A stretch of DNA of 64,000 nt, taken from positions 124,001 through 188,000 of the forward strand of contig CANLUT010000001.1 in NCBI GenBank assembly GCA_947494335.1, given 5' to 3'. Below the pieces are notes generated by a model. It did no database searches. It saw only the letters and a program-made list of their open reading frames with translations, and was not told the origin of the DNA. Numbering within the stretch: the stretch's first letter is position 1; each line of letters starts with the position of its first letter. This document shows, one piece after another, positions 26,007 to 35,658 of the stretch. Both the position numbers and the translations under genes were made by a program. This DNA is from Oligoflexales bacterium (GTDB lineage: Bacteria; Bdellovibrionota_B; Oligoflexia; Oligoflexales; RGVZ01).

Positions 26007-28167
26007 ATGCGGCCTTGTGATCAGTGACGGGTTTTTCTGGGTTCTGATGGCGGTGCTCGAAAACAAGTAAGTTTGGAGGGGTGTTGCTGATCAATCCAGG
26101 TTTTCTTGTTGCAACTGCGTTCTCCAGGATTTTATCGCCAATGATGACGTCGCTTGTCCCATCCGTAGAAACGCCAATGACCTTCAAAATCTCAATTGGG
26201 CTTGATATGCCCCGTAACTCCACCATGCCCAATTGGTCAGCGAGACATTGTTGAGAAACGCTTTCGTAAAACTGGCGTGACACAAGGATATCGCAAGCAA
26301 ATTTCTTACTTAAATCCTGAATGCGCGAAGCAATATTTACGGTAGCTCCAATAATAGTGTGATCAACCCGTGCTCCGTTTCCTATAGCTCCGAAGATAGC
26401 TTCCCCCCGATGAATTCCCATGCCTATTTGCAGAGGAAACTCCCCGGCGTCTGCGCGTTTTTTATTGAGATCGTTCATGGCAATGCGGATGCTCAGCGCT
26501 GTTCTAAGGGCATTGATGGAATCGGACGTTCCAGCGGATGGAACCCCCCATGTTGCCATGACTGCGTCACCGACAAATTTGTCAATCACACCGTCTCTTG
26601 ATTGCACGGCGTCCGTGACAATGCTGAGGTAGTCGTTCAGCGCTTTTGTTACGACATCTGCTTCGTAGATATCGCAAATTTTTGTAAATGAGCGCAAATC
26701 GACAAAAAGTGCGATGACATTTTCAACTTTGCGCGATGATTTATTGTTACCACGAATGATTTCATTGATCAGGCGGGGATCGACGATAGTGCCAAATCTT
26801 TGTAGGACTTTTTGGCGATCACGTACTATGAGGGCCCATTCCATGGCAATTAAGACTCCTAATCCAAGAACAAACGCGCGTACTGAGTAGTTGGCAAAAA
26901 AGTATAGCGGTTCATAGACTCTGAAAGAGTCCCACGTGATACCGCCAAAATTGATGATTGATTTTAGAAGGAAGCTAATGCAAATCATCGCGCTGAAGAT
27001 CATCAGCAGCAGAGACGAATACGATCGAAATTTTGCCCACGAAAAATTTCGTGCTGATCTCCATGTCTTAAATGCGAAAATTGTCGCTCCGGCATATATT
27101 GCAGTTTGATGGATGTCGATTGTTTTCATATAGTAAACTAAAGACTCGAGTCCGACGCCGGTACGGCCAACGAACCAAAAACAAATGGCGAGAGAGCTAT
27201 AGATTGCGACTGGCAGCCATTTGAGTCCTGATTTGATTCGGAAATACAGGCCCCAGAACGCCCACATACTAGCGAAGAGTGCAGAGCGAAGAATCGCATC
27301 TATCGTCACAAAGTCGACTCTTAGAAAATACGGGAAAATTGCCATATCATTTGCGATCAGTAGGCGCCAATTGAAGAGGGATACATAAACTGAGAACACT
27401 AGAATTTCTTTATAAAATGGCGTAAAAAAGCAGCCAAGACCAGCAAGCATGGCAATCAATGCAAATCCGGTGGCTGTCGGGAGAATCGCTGCGTGATCAA
27501 GGCCTCGATATGCTAAGCGAAACTTAGTAGCGGTTTCTGGCTGACTCATGAAGACCTGAGCGATATGAACCACGCCTGGCGCAAAAGATCGTCCAACATC
27601 AATTTCAAATCCAATGGTCATCGGTTCGTTTGCGATATCAGGGGCCTCGAAAATTATCGGTGGCAACTGGGAGGCTCCGACACCCTCGCTTACCGGCTTG
27701 CCGTTTACAAAGAACTTCCAAGATTTACCACTAATTCCGTAGAAGTCGAATGCAATAGGGTCCTTTGATTGTCGTACGAAAGCTGGAACTTTGACGTCCC
27801 ATGCGATGTACATCGTGCGACGCCATCCATTGGGTGCGATCATGGTATTGATATTACCCGTTATCTTTCTTTCGTTGTGTAGGAGGAACTCTGTACGTCC
27901 GGGGTTTAGTGGGCATTTTGGACCCGGGCACCAGTCTTTGCTTTCGCTCGAGTCAAAAAAATCAAAACGGTGGGTTGAATCTTCAAGGCTGTAAAGAACA
28001 TTTGTCGAAACGTTCGTTAAATCTAGTCCAAGTCCTGATCTTCGATTAATCGATGAACTTATGATTAGCCAAGCCGTGATGGTGACTAAACCTGCCAATA
28101 TCCATCGGGCTGCTGAATTCTGGATTTGTTGTCTCGAGTATGACAAGCAAAATGCCTTATTGATCAT
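26005..28167 (-). CDS. Membrane-bound class III adenylate/guanylate cyclase
   Basis: About 720 residues. After one N-terminal membrane helix comes a periplasmic domain of about 200 residues with a jelly-roll look, then about seven membrane helices (7TMR-DISM-like), then a C-terminal class III cyclase domain. In that domain the metal Asp residues (FVDLRSF, FVGDAVMA) and the transition-state Asn/Arg (TVNIASR) are present, and Lys in DKFVGDA and the Asp of VDHTIIG suit ATP as substrate. It should make cAMP in response to an external signal. The start at 28167 is chosen because the residues before it look non-coding; an earlier ATG at 28308 is possible. Confidence 0.8.
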   Translation of the reverse strand: MINKAFCLSYSRQQIQNSAARWILAGLVTITAWLIISSSINRRSGLGLDLTNVSTNVLYSLEDSTHRFDFFDSSESKDWCPGPKCPLNPGRTEFLLHNERKITGNINTMIAPNGWRRTMYIAWDVKVPAFVRQSKDPIAFDFYGISGKSWKFFVNGKPVSEGVGASQLPPIIFEAPDIANEPMTIGFEIDVGRSFAPGVVHIAQVFMSQPETATKFRLAYRGLDHAAILPTATGFALIAMLAGLGCFFTPFYKEILVFSVYVSLFNWRLLIANDMAIFPYFLRVDFVTIDAILRSALFASMWAFWGLYFRIKSGLKWLPVAIYSSLAICFWFVGRTGVGLESLVYYMKTIDIHQTAIYAGATIFAFKTWRSARNFSWAKFRSYSSLLLMIFSAMICISFLLKSIINFGGITWDSFRVYEPLYFFANYSVRAFVLGLGVLIAMEWALIVRDRQKVLQRFGTIVDPRLINEIIRGNNKSSRKVENVIALFVDLRSFTKICDIYEADVVTKALNDYLSIVTDAVQSRDGVIDKFVGDAVMATWGVPSAGTSDSINALRTALSIRIAMNDLNKKRADAGEFPLQIGMGIHRGEAIFGAIGNGARVDHTIIGATVNIASRIQDLSKKFACDILVSRQFYESVSQQCLADQLGMVELRGISSPIEILKVIGVSTDGTSDVIIGDKILENAVATRKPGLISNTPPNLLVFEHRHQNPEKPVTDHKAA

Positions 28168-28404
28168 GTTTGGGAGTTGTTTCGGATCAATATGGGTTAG
28201 TCTGAAGCTTGAAATTTGGTAAAACAGAAATAATTTTGTAAATTTCAAACCACACCGATGACTTGAAAAGTTGCTTGTAAGCTCTGCTGCTGCTTTGGAG
28301 TGGTGCATTGTGTTCCGAATGGTTTTTGAATTCCAGAATTCGGCAGCTCAAGGCACTAAAAAATACCTAAATTACCCTTTTAAACAAAGGAACTTTGCGG
28401 CGTT

Positions 28405-29484
28405 TCAGAAACTTTCACATCGTAATTCTGATGTGATGCCGCTTTTTGTAAATTGCATTTCAGAATTTGACTTCATGCGAATGACTTGGTTGGTCGATGA
28501 TTCTTCGCAGGAATCGTCTATTTTGCAGCGAAATATCAACCAGTCTTGCTTTTCGAATCTTATTTTTAGCGCTGTAAAATCAGTTTCTGAGTTGTACAAC
28601 GGCACCATCTCAAGGGGTAAGATGTTTTTATTTGTCGAGGTACATTTTGAGCGGCTTAGAAAGTCTTTTTTGACGGAAAGTTGGTTATCTGCCCTCGATA
28701 CTCCCAAATTTTGTGATGCAATGAATTCAGAATGAAGTTTGATAAAGTCTCGAGTAGGATACAGGTCTGCCGTTTCTTCCTGTTGACGGATACGGGGTGA
28801 TCTCCAGAAGGATGCGGGTAGTCCGACAACAATATTTGTGTTATCGATAATCATCGGACCGCCGCTGTTGCCCCCGTATGTAGCGCAGTTGTGAGAGACT
28901 GCGACAGGGTGAGGGGTTATCTTGGTGGCAACACTAACCGGTCTGCGTGCCGAGTTCGTCAGCCAACAATTTTCAGTCATCACTGGGCCTTCCAGAGTCT
29001 GGGCATAAGTATCTGACGGAAACCCAATCATTTGTAAACGGCGACCGGCTGCCAGATCAAAATCAGCTAACTCGTATCCACCAACCGAAATTGGCCGATC
29101 TAACTCCAGGGCAGCAAAATCGGTGTTTTTGGGGTCCAATAGAATAGACTTACATCGGTAAATATCTTTCCCGTCCGCTGATTTGATTTCCCCCACTTTT
29201 GTGCACCAGTCAGTTGCCGTGTAGTTCATGCAGTGACGAGCTGTAAAAAGTATAGGTTTATTTTGACTGTTTTTCACAGCAAAAGCTGTACAGGTATTTC
29301 CGCCGTATGTTTTGAGACGGAAAATGGGCGCTGACTCATCGGCGGACGCAATGCGGCGACGGCTGTGTTCGTTTAAAAATTTTACGTGCGACCCGTCGTC
29401 ATTCTGCTCACGGTTTAGCTTGCAGCCAACGGTTAAAATCGTTGGAAGTAGAAACGCAGGGGCTAGTGAGCGGAGCAAGTTCAT
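28405..29484 (-). CDS. Trypsin-like/V8-type serine protease lipoprotein
   Basis: A 359-residue protein with a lipoprotein signal (LTVGC, lipidated C21) and a complete chymotrypsin-fold triad: H84 in TARHC, D122 in NTDFAALEL and S207 in GGNSGGP. Cysteine pairs are likely. It should cleave peptides at the cell surface or in the periplasm. The C-terminal 110 residues form a separate domain. The ATG at 29484 has AGGA five bases upstream, so the eight residues before it are dropped. It lies between tsf and pyrH on the opposite strand. Confidence 0.85.
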   Translation of the reverse strand: MNLLRSLAPAFLLPTILTVGCKLNREQNDDGSHVKFLNEHSRRRIASADESAPIFRLKTYGGNTCTAFAVKNSQNKPILFTARHCMNYTATDWCTKVGEIKSADGKDIYRCKSILLDPKNTDFAALELDRPISVGGYELADFDLAAGRRLQMIGFPSDTYAQTLEGPVMTENCWLTNSARRPVSVATKITPHPVAVSHNCATYGGNSGGPMIIDNTNIVVGLPASFWRSPRIRQQEETADLYPTRDFIKLHSEFIASQNLGVSRADNQLSVKKDFLSRSKCTSTNKNILPLEMVPLYNSETDFTALKIRFEKQDWLIFRCKIDDSCEESSTNQVIRMKSNSEMQFTKSGITSELRCESF

Positions 29485-29540
29485 AGGAGTCCTGTTGGCT
29501 AAGACCATGAATGTTCAAAACTAAAAGCGATGAACTGGGG

Positions 29541-29556
29541 TGCTATGATCATAGCA
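29541..29556. promoter_or_regulatory. Perfect 16-bp palindrome, possible operator
   Basis: TGCTATGATCATAGCA is a perfect palindrome, 57 bases upstream of the serine protease start on the minus strand and 230 bases before pyrH. A dimeric regulator could bind it. The gap 29485-29826 otherwise holds the extended -10 at 29791 and a short CCGGA/TCCGG hairpin near 29569-29584. Confidence 0.45.
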
Positions 29557-29790
29557 GTCTTGGTTGGACCGGAGAAGAATCCGGCCTGGACAGTTTCTGG
29601 TGAAAATGGCGTCACAGGTTGTCTGGATGAGGCGCTTCTCGATAGCTAATAACATTCTGAAATTATTAATATAAATCGAATTTAAGGCGGCCTGTGAAGG
29701 GCGGGCTGCGATTTGGATAACCTTGCCAAATGATGTCCAATGGGCATTCTTTTTTGGAAAATTTTAAACGTGTCTATGCTCGTTGTGCTC

Positions 29791-29799
29791 TGCTATAAT
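29791..29799 (+). promoter_or_regulatory. Extended -10 promoter of pyrH-frr
   Basis: TGCTATAAT is a perfect TATAAT with the TGn extension, 28 bases before the pyrH ATG. No good -35 is visible, which the extended -10 can offset. Confidence 0.6.
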
Positions 29800-29826
29800 T
29801 TTCGCTTCGACCTATGAGGTGAAACC

Positions 29827-30567
29827 ATGACCAGTACGATTCCCCTGCACCCGGACGCCAAATACAAGCGTATTATGCTGAAACTCTCTGGCGAGATGCT
29901 TGGTGGTGACCAAGGCTACGGTATCGAGGGTGATGCATTGGAGCGTATTGCGTCAGAAGTGGCCCGCGTCCATCGGTTAGGTGTTCAGGTGTCCATCGTT
30001 ATTGGCGGAGGCAATATCTTCCGTGGTGCACTGGCGTCAAAACTAGGAATGGACCGTCCCTCTGCTGACTACATGGGTATGCTTGCGACCATTATCAACG
30101 GGCTGGCCCTTCAAGGAATTTTAGAAAACAAATTTAACCTGCAAACAAGGGTGATGACTGCGATCACAATGACCGAGTTGGCCGAACCATACATTCGCCG
30201 CCGAGCTGTCAAGCATATCGAGTCTGGTCATATTGTGATTTTCGCAGGTGGTACAGGTAATCCCCTGTTCACAACGGACACGGCTGCGTCCTTGAGAGCG
30301 CGTGAGATCGGTGCCGATATCATCATGAAAGCAACCAAAGTAGACGGTATTTACGACAGTGATCCTAAGAAAAATCCAAAGGCCAAAAAGTATGATCAGT
30401 TGACTTACTTTGACGTTCTTAACAAGAAGTTGGATGTCATGGATGCAACAGCCATTACGATGTGCATGGAGGCGCAAATGCCGATCATTGTCTTTAAAAT
30501 GGGTGAACCAGGGTGTGTAGAACAAGTTGTGCTGGGTAATAACACGGGCACAATCGTTAAGTCATAG
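29827..30567 (+). CDS. pyrH: UMP kinase
   Basis: A 246-residue bacterial UMP kinase, which phosphorylates UMP to UDP and is a hexamer regulated by GTP and UTP. Seen are [21 protein letters not shown], the [13 protein letters not shown] segment and [11 protein letters not shown]. Length is standard. GAGG lies seven bases before the ATG. frr follows nine bases later, so the two form an operon with a shared terminator. Confidence 0.97.
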   Translation: MTSTIPLHPDAKYKRIMLKLSGEMLGGDQGYGIEGDALERIASEVARVHRLGVQVSIVIGGGNIFRGALASKLGMDRPSADYMGMLATIINGLALQGILENKFNLQTRVMTAITMTELAEPYIRRRAVKHIESGHIVIFAGGTGNPLFTTDTAASLRAREIGADIIMKATKVDGIYDSDPKKNPKAKKYDQLTYFDVLNKKLDVMDATAITMCMEAQMPIIVFKMGEPGCVEQVVLGNNTGTIVKS

Positions 30568-30576
30568 GAGTTATAG

Positions 30577-31131
30577 ATGAGTGATATTGCCAATAGCTGT
30601 AAGCAAAACATGGAAAAGCGTTTGAAGTCTTTCGAGAACGAACTAAAGCAGGTCAGAACTGGTCGTGCCTCGGTCGCTGTTCTAGATAATGTTAGAGTCG
30701 ACTACTACGGCAATCCGACACCACTCAACCAGGTAGCGACCATGGCGACGCCCGATGCCAGGACGATCACAATCGCTCCATTTGAAAAGAAGTTGATTGC
30801 AGAGATTGAAAAGGCAATTCGAATTGCAGACATTGGTGTTCAGCCAACCAACGATGGCAACATTGTGCGCTTGCCATTTCCTGCATTGACCGAAGAACGT
30901 CGCAAGGACATTGTCAAAAACCTCAAAAAAATCGCTGAAGACGCTAAGGTAGGAATCCGCAATGTACGTCGGGATGCGAATGAAGACGTAAAAAAGCAGG
31001 AGAAAGATAAAAAGATCACCGAGGATGAGCGCAAAAAGCTTGAAGATGTTGTGCAAAAGCACACTGACAGCTTTATCAAGATGGTTGATGAGAAGCTTGC
31101 TGCTAAAGAAAAAGAAGTGATGACCATCTGA
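30577..31131 (+). CDS. frr: Ribosome recycling factor
   Basis: A 184-residue RRF that, with EF-G, splits post-termination ribosomes. The L-shaped fold is marked by LKQVRTGRASVAVLDNV, YYGNPTPLNQVATM, and the long charged helices (EERRKDIVKNLKKIAEDAK, RNVRRDANEDVKKQEKD). It follows pyrH closely and ends at a strong terminator. Confidence 0.97.
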   Translation: MSDIANSCKQNMEKRLKSFENELKQVRTGRASVAVLDNVRVDYYGNPTPLNQVATMATPDARTITIAPFEKKLIAEIEKAIRIADIGVQPTNDGNIVRLPFPALTEERRKDIVKNLKKIAEDAKVGIRNVRRDANEDVKKQEKDKKITEDERKKLEDVVQKHTDSFIKMVDEKLAAKEKEVMTI

Positions 31132-31149
31132 GTTCGCCTGATAAAAATA

Positions 31150-31183
31150 AAAAAGCCCGAGGCTCTCGCCTCGGGCTTTTTTG
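31150..31183 (+). terminator. Rho-independent terminator of pyrH-frr
   Basis: GCCCGAGGC and GCCTCGGGC form a nine-bp stem with a TCTC loop, with A and T runs outside. It may also serve the convergent metalloprotease gene. Confidence 0.93.
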
Positions 31184-31190
31184 TCGTGAC

Positions 31191-32891
31191 TTAAGGACAG
31201 TCAGGGGACTTGGTAGCTAGCCCGTGTGCTGCGAACGCGCTGTTGATTTCGCAGAAATCAGGTGACCGAGTAGCTGAGTCGCTATCATTGTCATTCACAA
31301 CCAGTGCGGCATCATAAACGTCTGTGTAATTCGTCGCCGTGAAAATGGTCTTGAACGCAATTGCTGAAACGATGTCATTGGCCTTGTCTACGCCGTGTTT
31401 CGTTGACAACGACTTGAAGAGATCCCAGAATGTGCCACCGATGATCAGACCTTCAGCATGAACTTCCCCGCGATCTTTTGGATAGACCTTATCGGGTTCC
31501 ATGTCTCGGACGATGCCGCCGTTTGAGCGGAAACCCGGGCCAAGTCGACTATCATTTGTCATGATCATGGAGAGAATGTCGCCAAATCCTTCAGAATAAG
31601 CGCCGTCGTCGATCCCGCCAGTGTTGTCATCAAGTCCATGGCCCCATTCGTGATACATGACATCTGAAATAAGACCAGTATTTCCGCAACCACCGCCCGC
31701 TGAGTAAAAGTTGACCGAAGATCCATTCCAATAAGCGTTACATGTTTGTCCCAGATTGACATTAGCAGTCAACACTCGATCCATCCAAGGAGACGAGATG
31801 TACTTCTTGGCTTTTTGAACAATCATGTTCAGGTGATGATAGGTGTGAACCTGAGCCTGATCTTTTTCGGCTGTCACGTTTAAGTTCAGATCCCAAATGC
31901 CGTTGGATTCAGTTGCAGTGCGGGATACCGCAGTTCCCGTGCTTGTTCTGACGTTGATTCTTTGGCCTTTTACCGCGGTGATTTTTGGTGCGATTGTCCC
32001 CGAGAAAGAAAATCTGCCGTCTATTTCTGTTTTGACCAATGACGACCCAGCCATGACTTCCATGTTGATCATGCCTACATCCACGGTCTGGCTTTGGTAG
32101 TAGGTTCTTGGGAAAACGGTGCCGTGGGCATTGCCATCGATATAGTGGCGACTGTCCCGAGTCTCGTAGATTTTCCCGGTGGCGGAGTCAGTTTGTACCG
32201 CTAGAACTTCACCTTCAATATCTACTAGTGCTTTATTCACGCGGACCAGTTGGTAACCGTTTGCAGTGGTTTTTACTCTCAGAGTCTGACCTTGCTCTTG
32301 AACAGTTGCAGCACTTGCAACCTGTTCGATCGCCTCGCTTGAACTGACAAATCCGGTGCGCGCATCATCAATGGCTTCTCCGTAGGTACGAGACTGAACT
32401 TGCACGAGTTTGCCGTTTTTGAAGCGGAAGTTAACAACAGCATCTGCCACCGGCGTACCAGATCGAGAAACATTGAAGCGAAGAAACTGCACATCGTCAG
32501 TGATGAGCGTTGCGTCCTCAACGAGGGAAAGGTCCTCCAATTGAACAAGCAGAATATCCTCGTGAGAAGCAATCCAGTTAGTAGCAACATCAACGAGGTC
32601 ACGTGAGCTATGGAATGTGATTTTTGGAGAAAGATCTCCGGTAATTAGTCGCACAGCCCCGCTGACAGCATCTACTTCAATCGCGGTTCCAGCATCAAAC
32701 CGATTAGCAAACGCCTTACTTGCTGCACGAACCGTTGTTGGTCGAACAACAATCTCTTTTTTTGCAAGTAGCTTTGCAGCAACTGCAGATATTTGATGAT
32801 TGTGAGGTGCCACGAGCGCAAGTGCCTCGGCGCCTGGGACAACTGCCATCATCGCGGCAAACCCCAGCTTTAAAAATGAATTCCCGTTCAT
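31191..32891 (-). CDS. Secreted zinc metalloprotease, fungalysin (M36)-like
   Basis: A 566-residue exported protease. It has a signal peptide (MNGNSFLKLGFAAMMAVVPGAEALA), a propeptide of the FTP/PepSY kind (QVQSRTYGEAIDD, LVRVNKALVDIEGEVLAV), and a catalytic domain with the zinc motif HEWGH at 414-418 and the third ligand E434 in YSEGFGD. The order and length fit M36 or M4. It probably degrades proteins outside the cell. The start is the ATG at 32891, after an AGGAGG site; the earlier reading from 32942 lacks a site. Confidence 0.85.
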   Translation of the reverse strand: MNGNSFLKLGFAAMMAVVPGAEALALVAPHNHQISAVAAKLLAKKEIVVRPTTVRAASKAFANRFDAGTAIEVDAVSGAVRLITGDLSPKITFHSSRDLVDVATNWIASHEDILLVQLEDLSLVEDATLITDDVQFLRFNVSRSGTPVADAVVNFRFKNGKLVQVQSRTYGEAIDDARTGFVSSSEAIEQVASAATVQEQGQTLRVKTTANGYQLVRVNKALVDIEGEVLAVQTDSATGKIYETRDSRHYIDGNAHGTVFPRTYYQSQTVDVGMINMEVMAGSSLVKTEIDGRFSFSGTIAPKITAVKGQRINVRTSTGTAVSRTATESNGIWDLNLNVTAEKDQAQVHTYHHLNMIVQKAKKYISSPWMDRVLTANVNLGQTCNAYWNGSSVNFYSAGGGCGNTGLISDVMYHEWGHGLDDNTGGIDDGAYSEGFGDILSMIMTNDSRLGPGFRSNGGIVRDMEPDKVYPKDRGEVHAEGLIIGGTFWDLFKSLSTKHGVDKANDIVSAIAFKTIFTATNYTDVYDAALVVNDNDSDSATRSPDFCEINSAFAAHGLATKSPDCP

Positions 32892-32966
32892 AACACCTCC
32901 TGACTTGGTTGATTGGTCTTTTTTTGAAAACACAAGGGGCACACTGCTGCGCCCCCTTTTTCTTTT

Positions 32967-34217
32967 CTACAATTCTTCGCTAGCAGGATTCATTGGAGAG
33001 AGTTTTCGTTTCTTTATCCGCTCTACTAAGGTTGTTCGATTCATTCCAAGAAGGCGTGCGGCTTGATTGCGATTGTTGTCCGTGCGTTGAAGAGCTTGCG
33101 TAATCAGACTGTTTTCCAGATTTTCGATGAATTCAATGAGGTTAATTCCGTCTGGCGGTAGAGTCCCGAAGTCCGCAGGCATGGTCATGGGAGCTGTGCC
33201 TGGACGCGGGTTCAAGTGCGCTAAAGAGGTTCCTCTTGGCATCTGAGTACTTGATGACAAAGCATCAACCCGCGCTGGATTGTGCGTCACAGCACTTCTG
33301 TCAGCGATGTAATTAAATGATGGATTTTGAGCTGGTCGGCAGAATTCTCGAGGTAGATGCTCGGCGCCGATAGCTCCTCCGCCGCGCATGACGACCAGTC
33401 TTTCCACCAAGTTTTGCAGCTGTCGAATGTTGCCAGGCCATGATTGACTGCTAAGTATCGCCGCAGCTTCACTGGTAAACCAGCATGCAGGCTGCTGTGG
33501 ATGCATTCGATTTGATACTTCAATAAAGTGTCCGAGCAGCATCGGTATGTCTTCCTGACGTTCGCGCAGGGCTGGCAAAGTTACGGGAAGTACATTGATG
33601 CGGTAGTAAAGGTCACTTCGGAATGATCCTGTGGATATGGCATTTTCTAAATCCACATGCGTTGCGGCAATGACGCGTACGTCAGCCCGGCAAATTTCTT
33701 TACCGCCGACGGGGGTAAAGGTTTTCTCTTGTAGAACTCGCAGTAGTTTACTTTGCAGAGACGGAGCCATATCCCCGATCTCATCTAAAAAGAGTGTTCC
33801 GCCGTCTGCACGCTGAAATACACCTTGATGGCGTTGGACTGCACCAGTGAATGCCCCCTTCTCATGGCCGAATAGTTCTGATTCCAGGAGATTTTCAGGG
33901 ATGGCACTGCAATTTATGGCAATAAAAGGCTTATGGTTGCGAATTGATAGGCGGTGAATGGCTCGGGCAATTAACTCCTTGCCTGTGCCGCTTTCGCCGT
34001 TTATGAGCACGGAACTTTCGCTGCGAGCTATTTTGGCGACGGTTTCCAATACTCGGCTCATCGCATGACTACGGCCAACGATTTCGGGAAATGAAATTTG
34101 CCAGTTTTCGGCTGGACCCGTCGTTGGGACGTCACAGAACAACTGGGACACCACAGAATGGGGTGCTAGTTGATCGAGGCGCTTGTCAGAATGGCTCATA
34201 AAGAGTCGATTCTCCAT
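32967..34217 (-). CDS. Sigma-54-dependent activator without a receiver domain
   Basis: About 416 residues with a central AAA+ domain (GESGTGKE Walker A, GAFTGA sigma-54 contact loop, GGTLFLDEIGDM Walker B) and a C-terminal Fis-type helix-turn-helix (NRNQAARLLGMNRTTLVERIKK). The 40 residues before the AAA+ domain have no receiver, PAS or GAF fold, so control must come from elsewhere. It drives RNA polymerase with sigma-54 at target promoters. It is divergent from the polysaccharide genes, with an inverted repeat at 34258-34274 between. Starts at 34217 or 34199 are both possible. Confidence 0.88.
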   Translation of the reverse strand: MENRLFMSHSDKRLDQLAPHSVVSQLFCDVPTTGPAENWQISFPEIVGRSHAMSRVLETVAKIARSESSVLINGESGTGKELIARAIHRLSIRNHKPFIAINCSAIPENLLESELFGHEKGAFTGAVQRHQGVFQRADGGTLFLDEIGDMAPSLQSKLLRVLQEKTFTPVGGKEICRADVRVIAATHVDLENAISTGSFRSDLYYRINVLPVTLPALRERQEDIPMLLGHFIEVSNRMHPQQPACWFTSEAAAILSSQSWPGNIRQLQNLVERLVVMRGGGAIGAEHLPREFCRPAQNPSFNYIADRSAVTHNPARVDALSSSTQMPRGTSLAHLNPRPGTAPMTMPADFGTLPPDGINLIEFIENLENSLITQALQRTDNNRNQAARLLGMNRTTLVERIKKRKLSPMNPASEEL

Positions 34218-34530
34218 GCGAGAGGTCCACAACGTCTTGTCCCACCCTGGGACACGACGTCAGTTGAGCTGACGGGAGTTTTGACGCCGGTTGGTTCTTC
34301 CGAATCAAACGGTGTCAAGCGAAAAATGATTGTCACCTATAATTTAATCTTAACCTCATGTTCGCGCTGGGTGCAAATATTGCCCTGCATTTTTTTTAGG
34401 GCTGAAATCCTTGCGTAGACGCAACTTGAGCGAATTGTTGAGATTTGTGGTGCGAGTTTTGTCCTTTATAATCATAATAGGATACGCGGGTTACGGTGGT
34501 TTTCTTTTTTGGTGAAATCATAAAGGAGGC
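34218..34530. other. Gene-free divergent region with promoter elements
   Basis: The 313 bases between the sigma-54 activator and the glycosyltransferase hold an inverted repeat, CGTCAG-TTGAG-CTGACG (34258-34274), and a possible plus-strand promoter with TATAAT at 34467-34472 and a poor TTGTGG -35. TGGTGC-N5-TTGTC at 34448-34463 resembles a sigma-54 -24/-12 site but has GT in place of the -12 GC. An AAGGAGG ribosome site ends the stretch. Confidence 0.5.
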
Positions 34531-35643
34531 GTGAAAGCCTTGCGGGTTGCGATTGTTCACGATTGGCTAGTCACATGGCGGGGGGGCGAGAAGGTCCTCG
34601 ATGCGATCGCAAGTCTCTATCCTGACGCCACTATTTTTACCCTTTTTTGTGATTACTCAATTCTTCCCGCGTCTATTCGAAGTCGAAAAATCATAGTTCA
34701 TCCGACTGCAAATCGATTGCGTAGGTTTCGAAAACTTCTTTTACCACTAATGCCAGTGTGGATTGAATCCTTTGATCTGTCTGGGTTTGATCTTGTTATC
34801 AGCACGTCAAGCTGCGTTGCAAAAGGTGTCATTGTGGATCCTTCGTCGCGGCATCTTTGCTACATTCATTCGCCCATGCGTTACATCTGGGATCAGCGCG
34901 AAGAATATTTGGGGCGACTGCGCAAGCTGCCAATTCTGGGGTTTTTTGTCGAGGCACTCAGTTCGCTTTTGCGTATATGGGATATGGTCTCATCAACGCG
35001 AGTTGATCTTTTTGTTGCGAACTCATCGTTTGTTAAAGAACGTGTCAGGAAATTCTATGGACGTCATTCAATCGTCATCCCTCCACCGGTGGATGTGGCT
35101 CGATTCAGCTCAAAAGGTGTAAAAACGTCCAAATCTGGCTACCTGTTGGCCGCTGGCGCTTTGGTCGGTTACAAGCGCTTTGATCTTGCTATAAAGGCTT
35201 GTGAAGCGCTCGGAAAAAAACTTGTCATTGCGGGCGACGGACCCGATCTTAATGACCTCAAGTCAATTGCAGGTCCAAATACCGAATTTGTTGAAAGTCC
35301 TGATGATCAGACTTGGGTCACGCTCATGCAGGGCGCGAATGCTTTCCTGTTTCCCGGTGTGGAGGACTTTGGAATTACGGCGATCGAGGCAATGGCGGCA
35401 GGAACTCCAGTCATTGCGCGAAGGCGCGGTGGGGCATTGGATTTTATCGTGGAAGGAGAGACGGGAGTCTTTTTCGATGAGGCCTCGGTAGAGTCTTTGG
35501 TCGGTGCCATTAAAAAGTGTGAGGATATTAATTGGAACAGAGAATCATTAAATGACTTTGCAGAAAAGTTTAGTTTAGGTGTGTTTTTGGCCAAGATGCA
35601 GGTGACGCTCGAAGAGCTGAATGAGCGTGAGTATCTAAATTAA
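34531..35643 (+). CDS. Glycosyltransferase family 4, polysaccharide synthesis
   Basis: A 370-residue GT-B glycosyltransferase resembling WbaZ-type mannosyltransferases: VAIVHDWLVTWRGGEKVLDAI at the N-terminus and, near the C-terminus, FPGVEDFGITAIEAMAAGTPVIA, the GT4 E-x7-E motif. It probably adds sugars to a lipid-linked polysaccharide unit. The GTG at 34531 sits only one base from AAGGAGG, whereas the TTG at 34540 has ten bases of spacing, so the true start may be the TTG. The next gene encodes the initiating phosphotransferase. Confidence 0.85.
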   Translation: MKALRVAIVHDWLVTWRGGEKVLDAIASLYPDATIFTLFCDYSILPASIRSRKIIVHPTANRLRRFRKLLLPLMPVWIESFDLSGFDLVISTSSCVAKGVIVDPSSRHLCYIHSPMRYIWDQREEYLGRLRKLPILGFFVEALSSLLRIWDMVSSTRVDLFVANSSFVKERVRKFYGRHSIVIPPPVDVARFSSKGVKTSKSGYLLAAGALVGYKRFDLAIKACEALGKKLVIAGDGPDLNDLKSIAGPNTEFVESPDDQTWVTLMQGANAFLFPGVEDFGITAIEAMAAGTPVIARRRGGALDFIVEGETGVFFDEASVESLVGAIKKCEDINWNRESLNDFAEKFSLGVFLAKMQVTLEELNEREYLN

Positions 35644-35658
35644 TTGGATCGTGAGGCG

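Noticed and set aside
32935-32960. Terminator between the sigma-54 activator and the metalloprotease genes
   Set aside because: A GGGGC/GCCCC pairing exists but the loop is 10 bases and the T run is on the wrong strand for these minus-strand genes.
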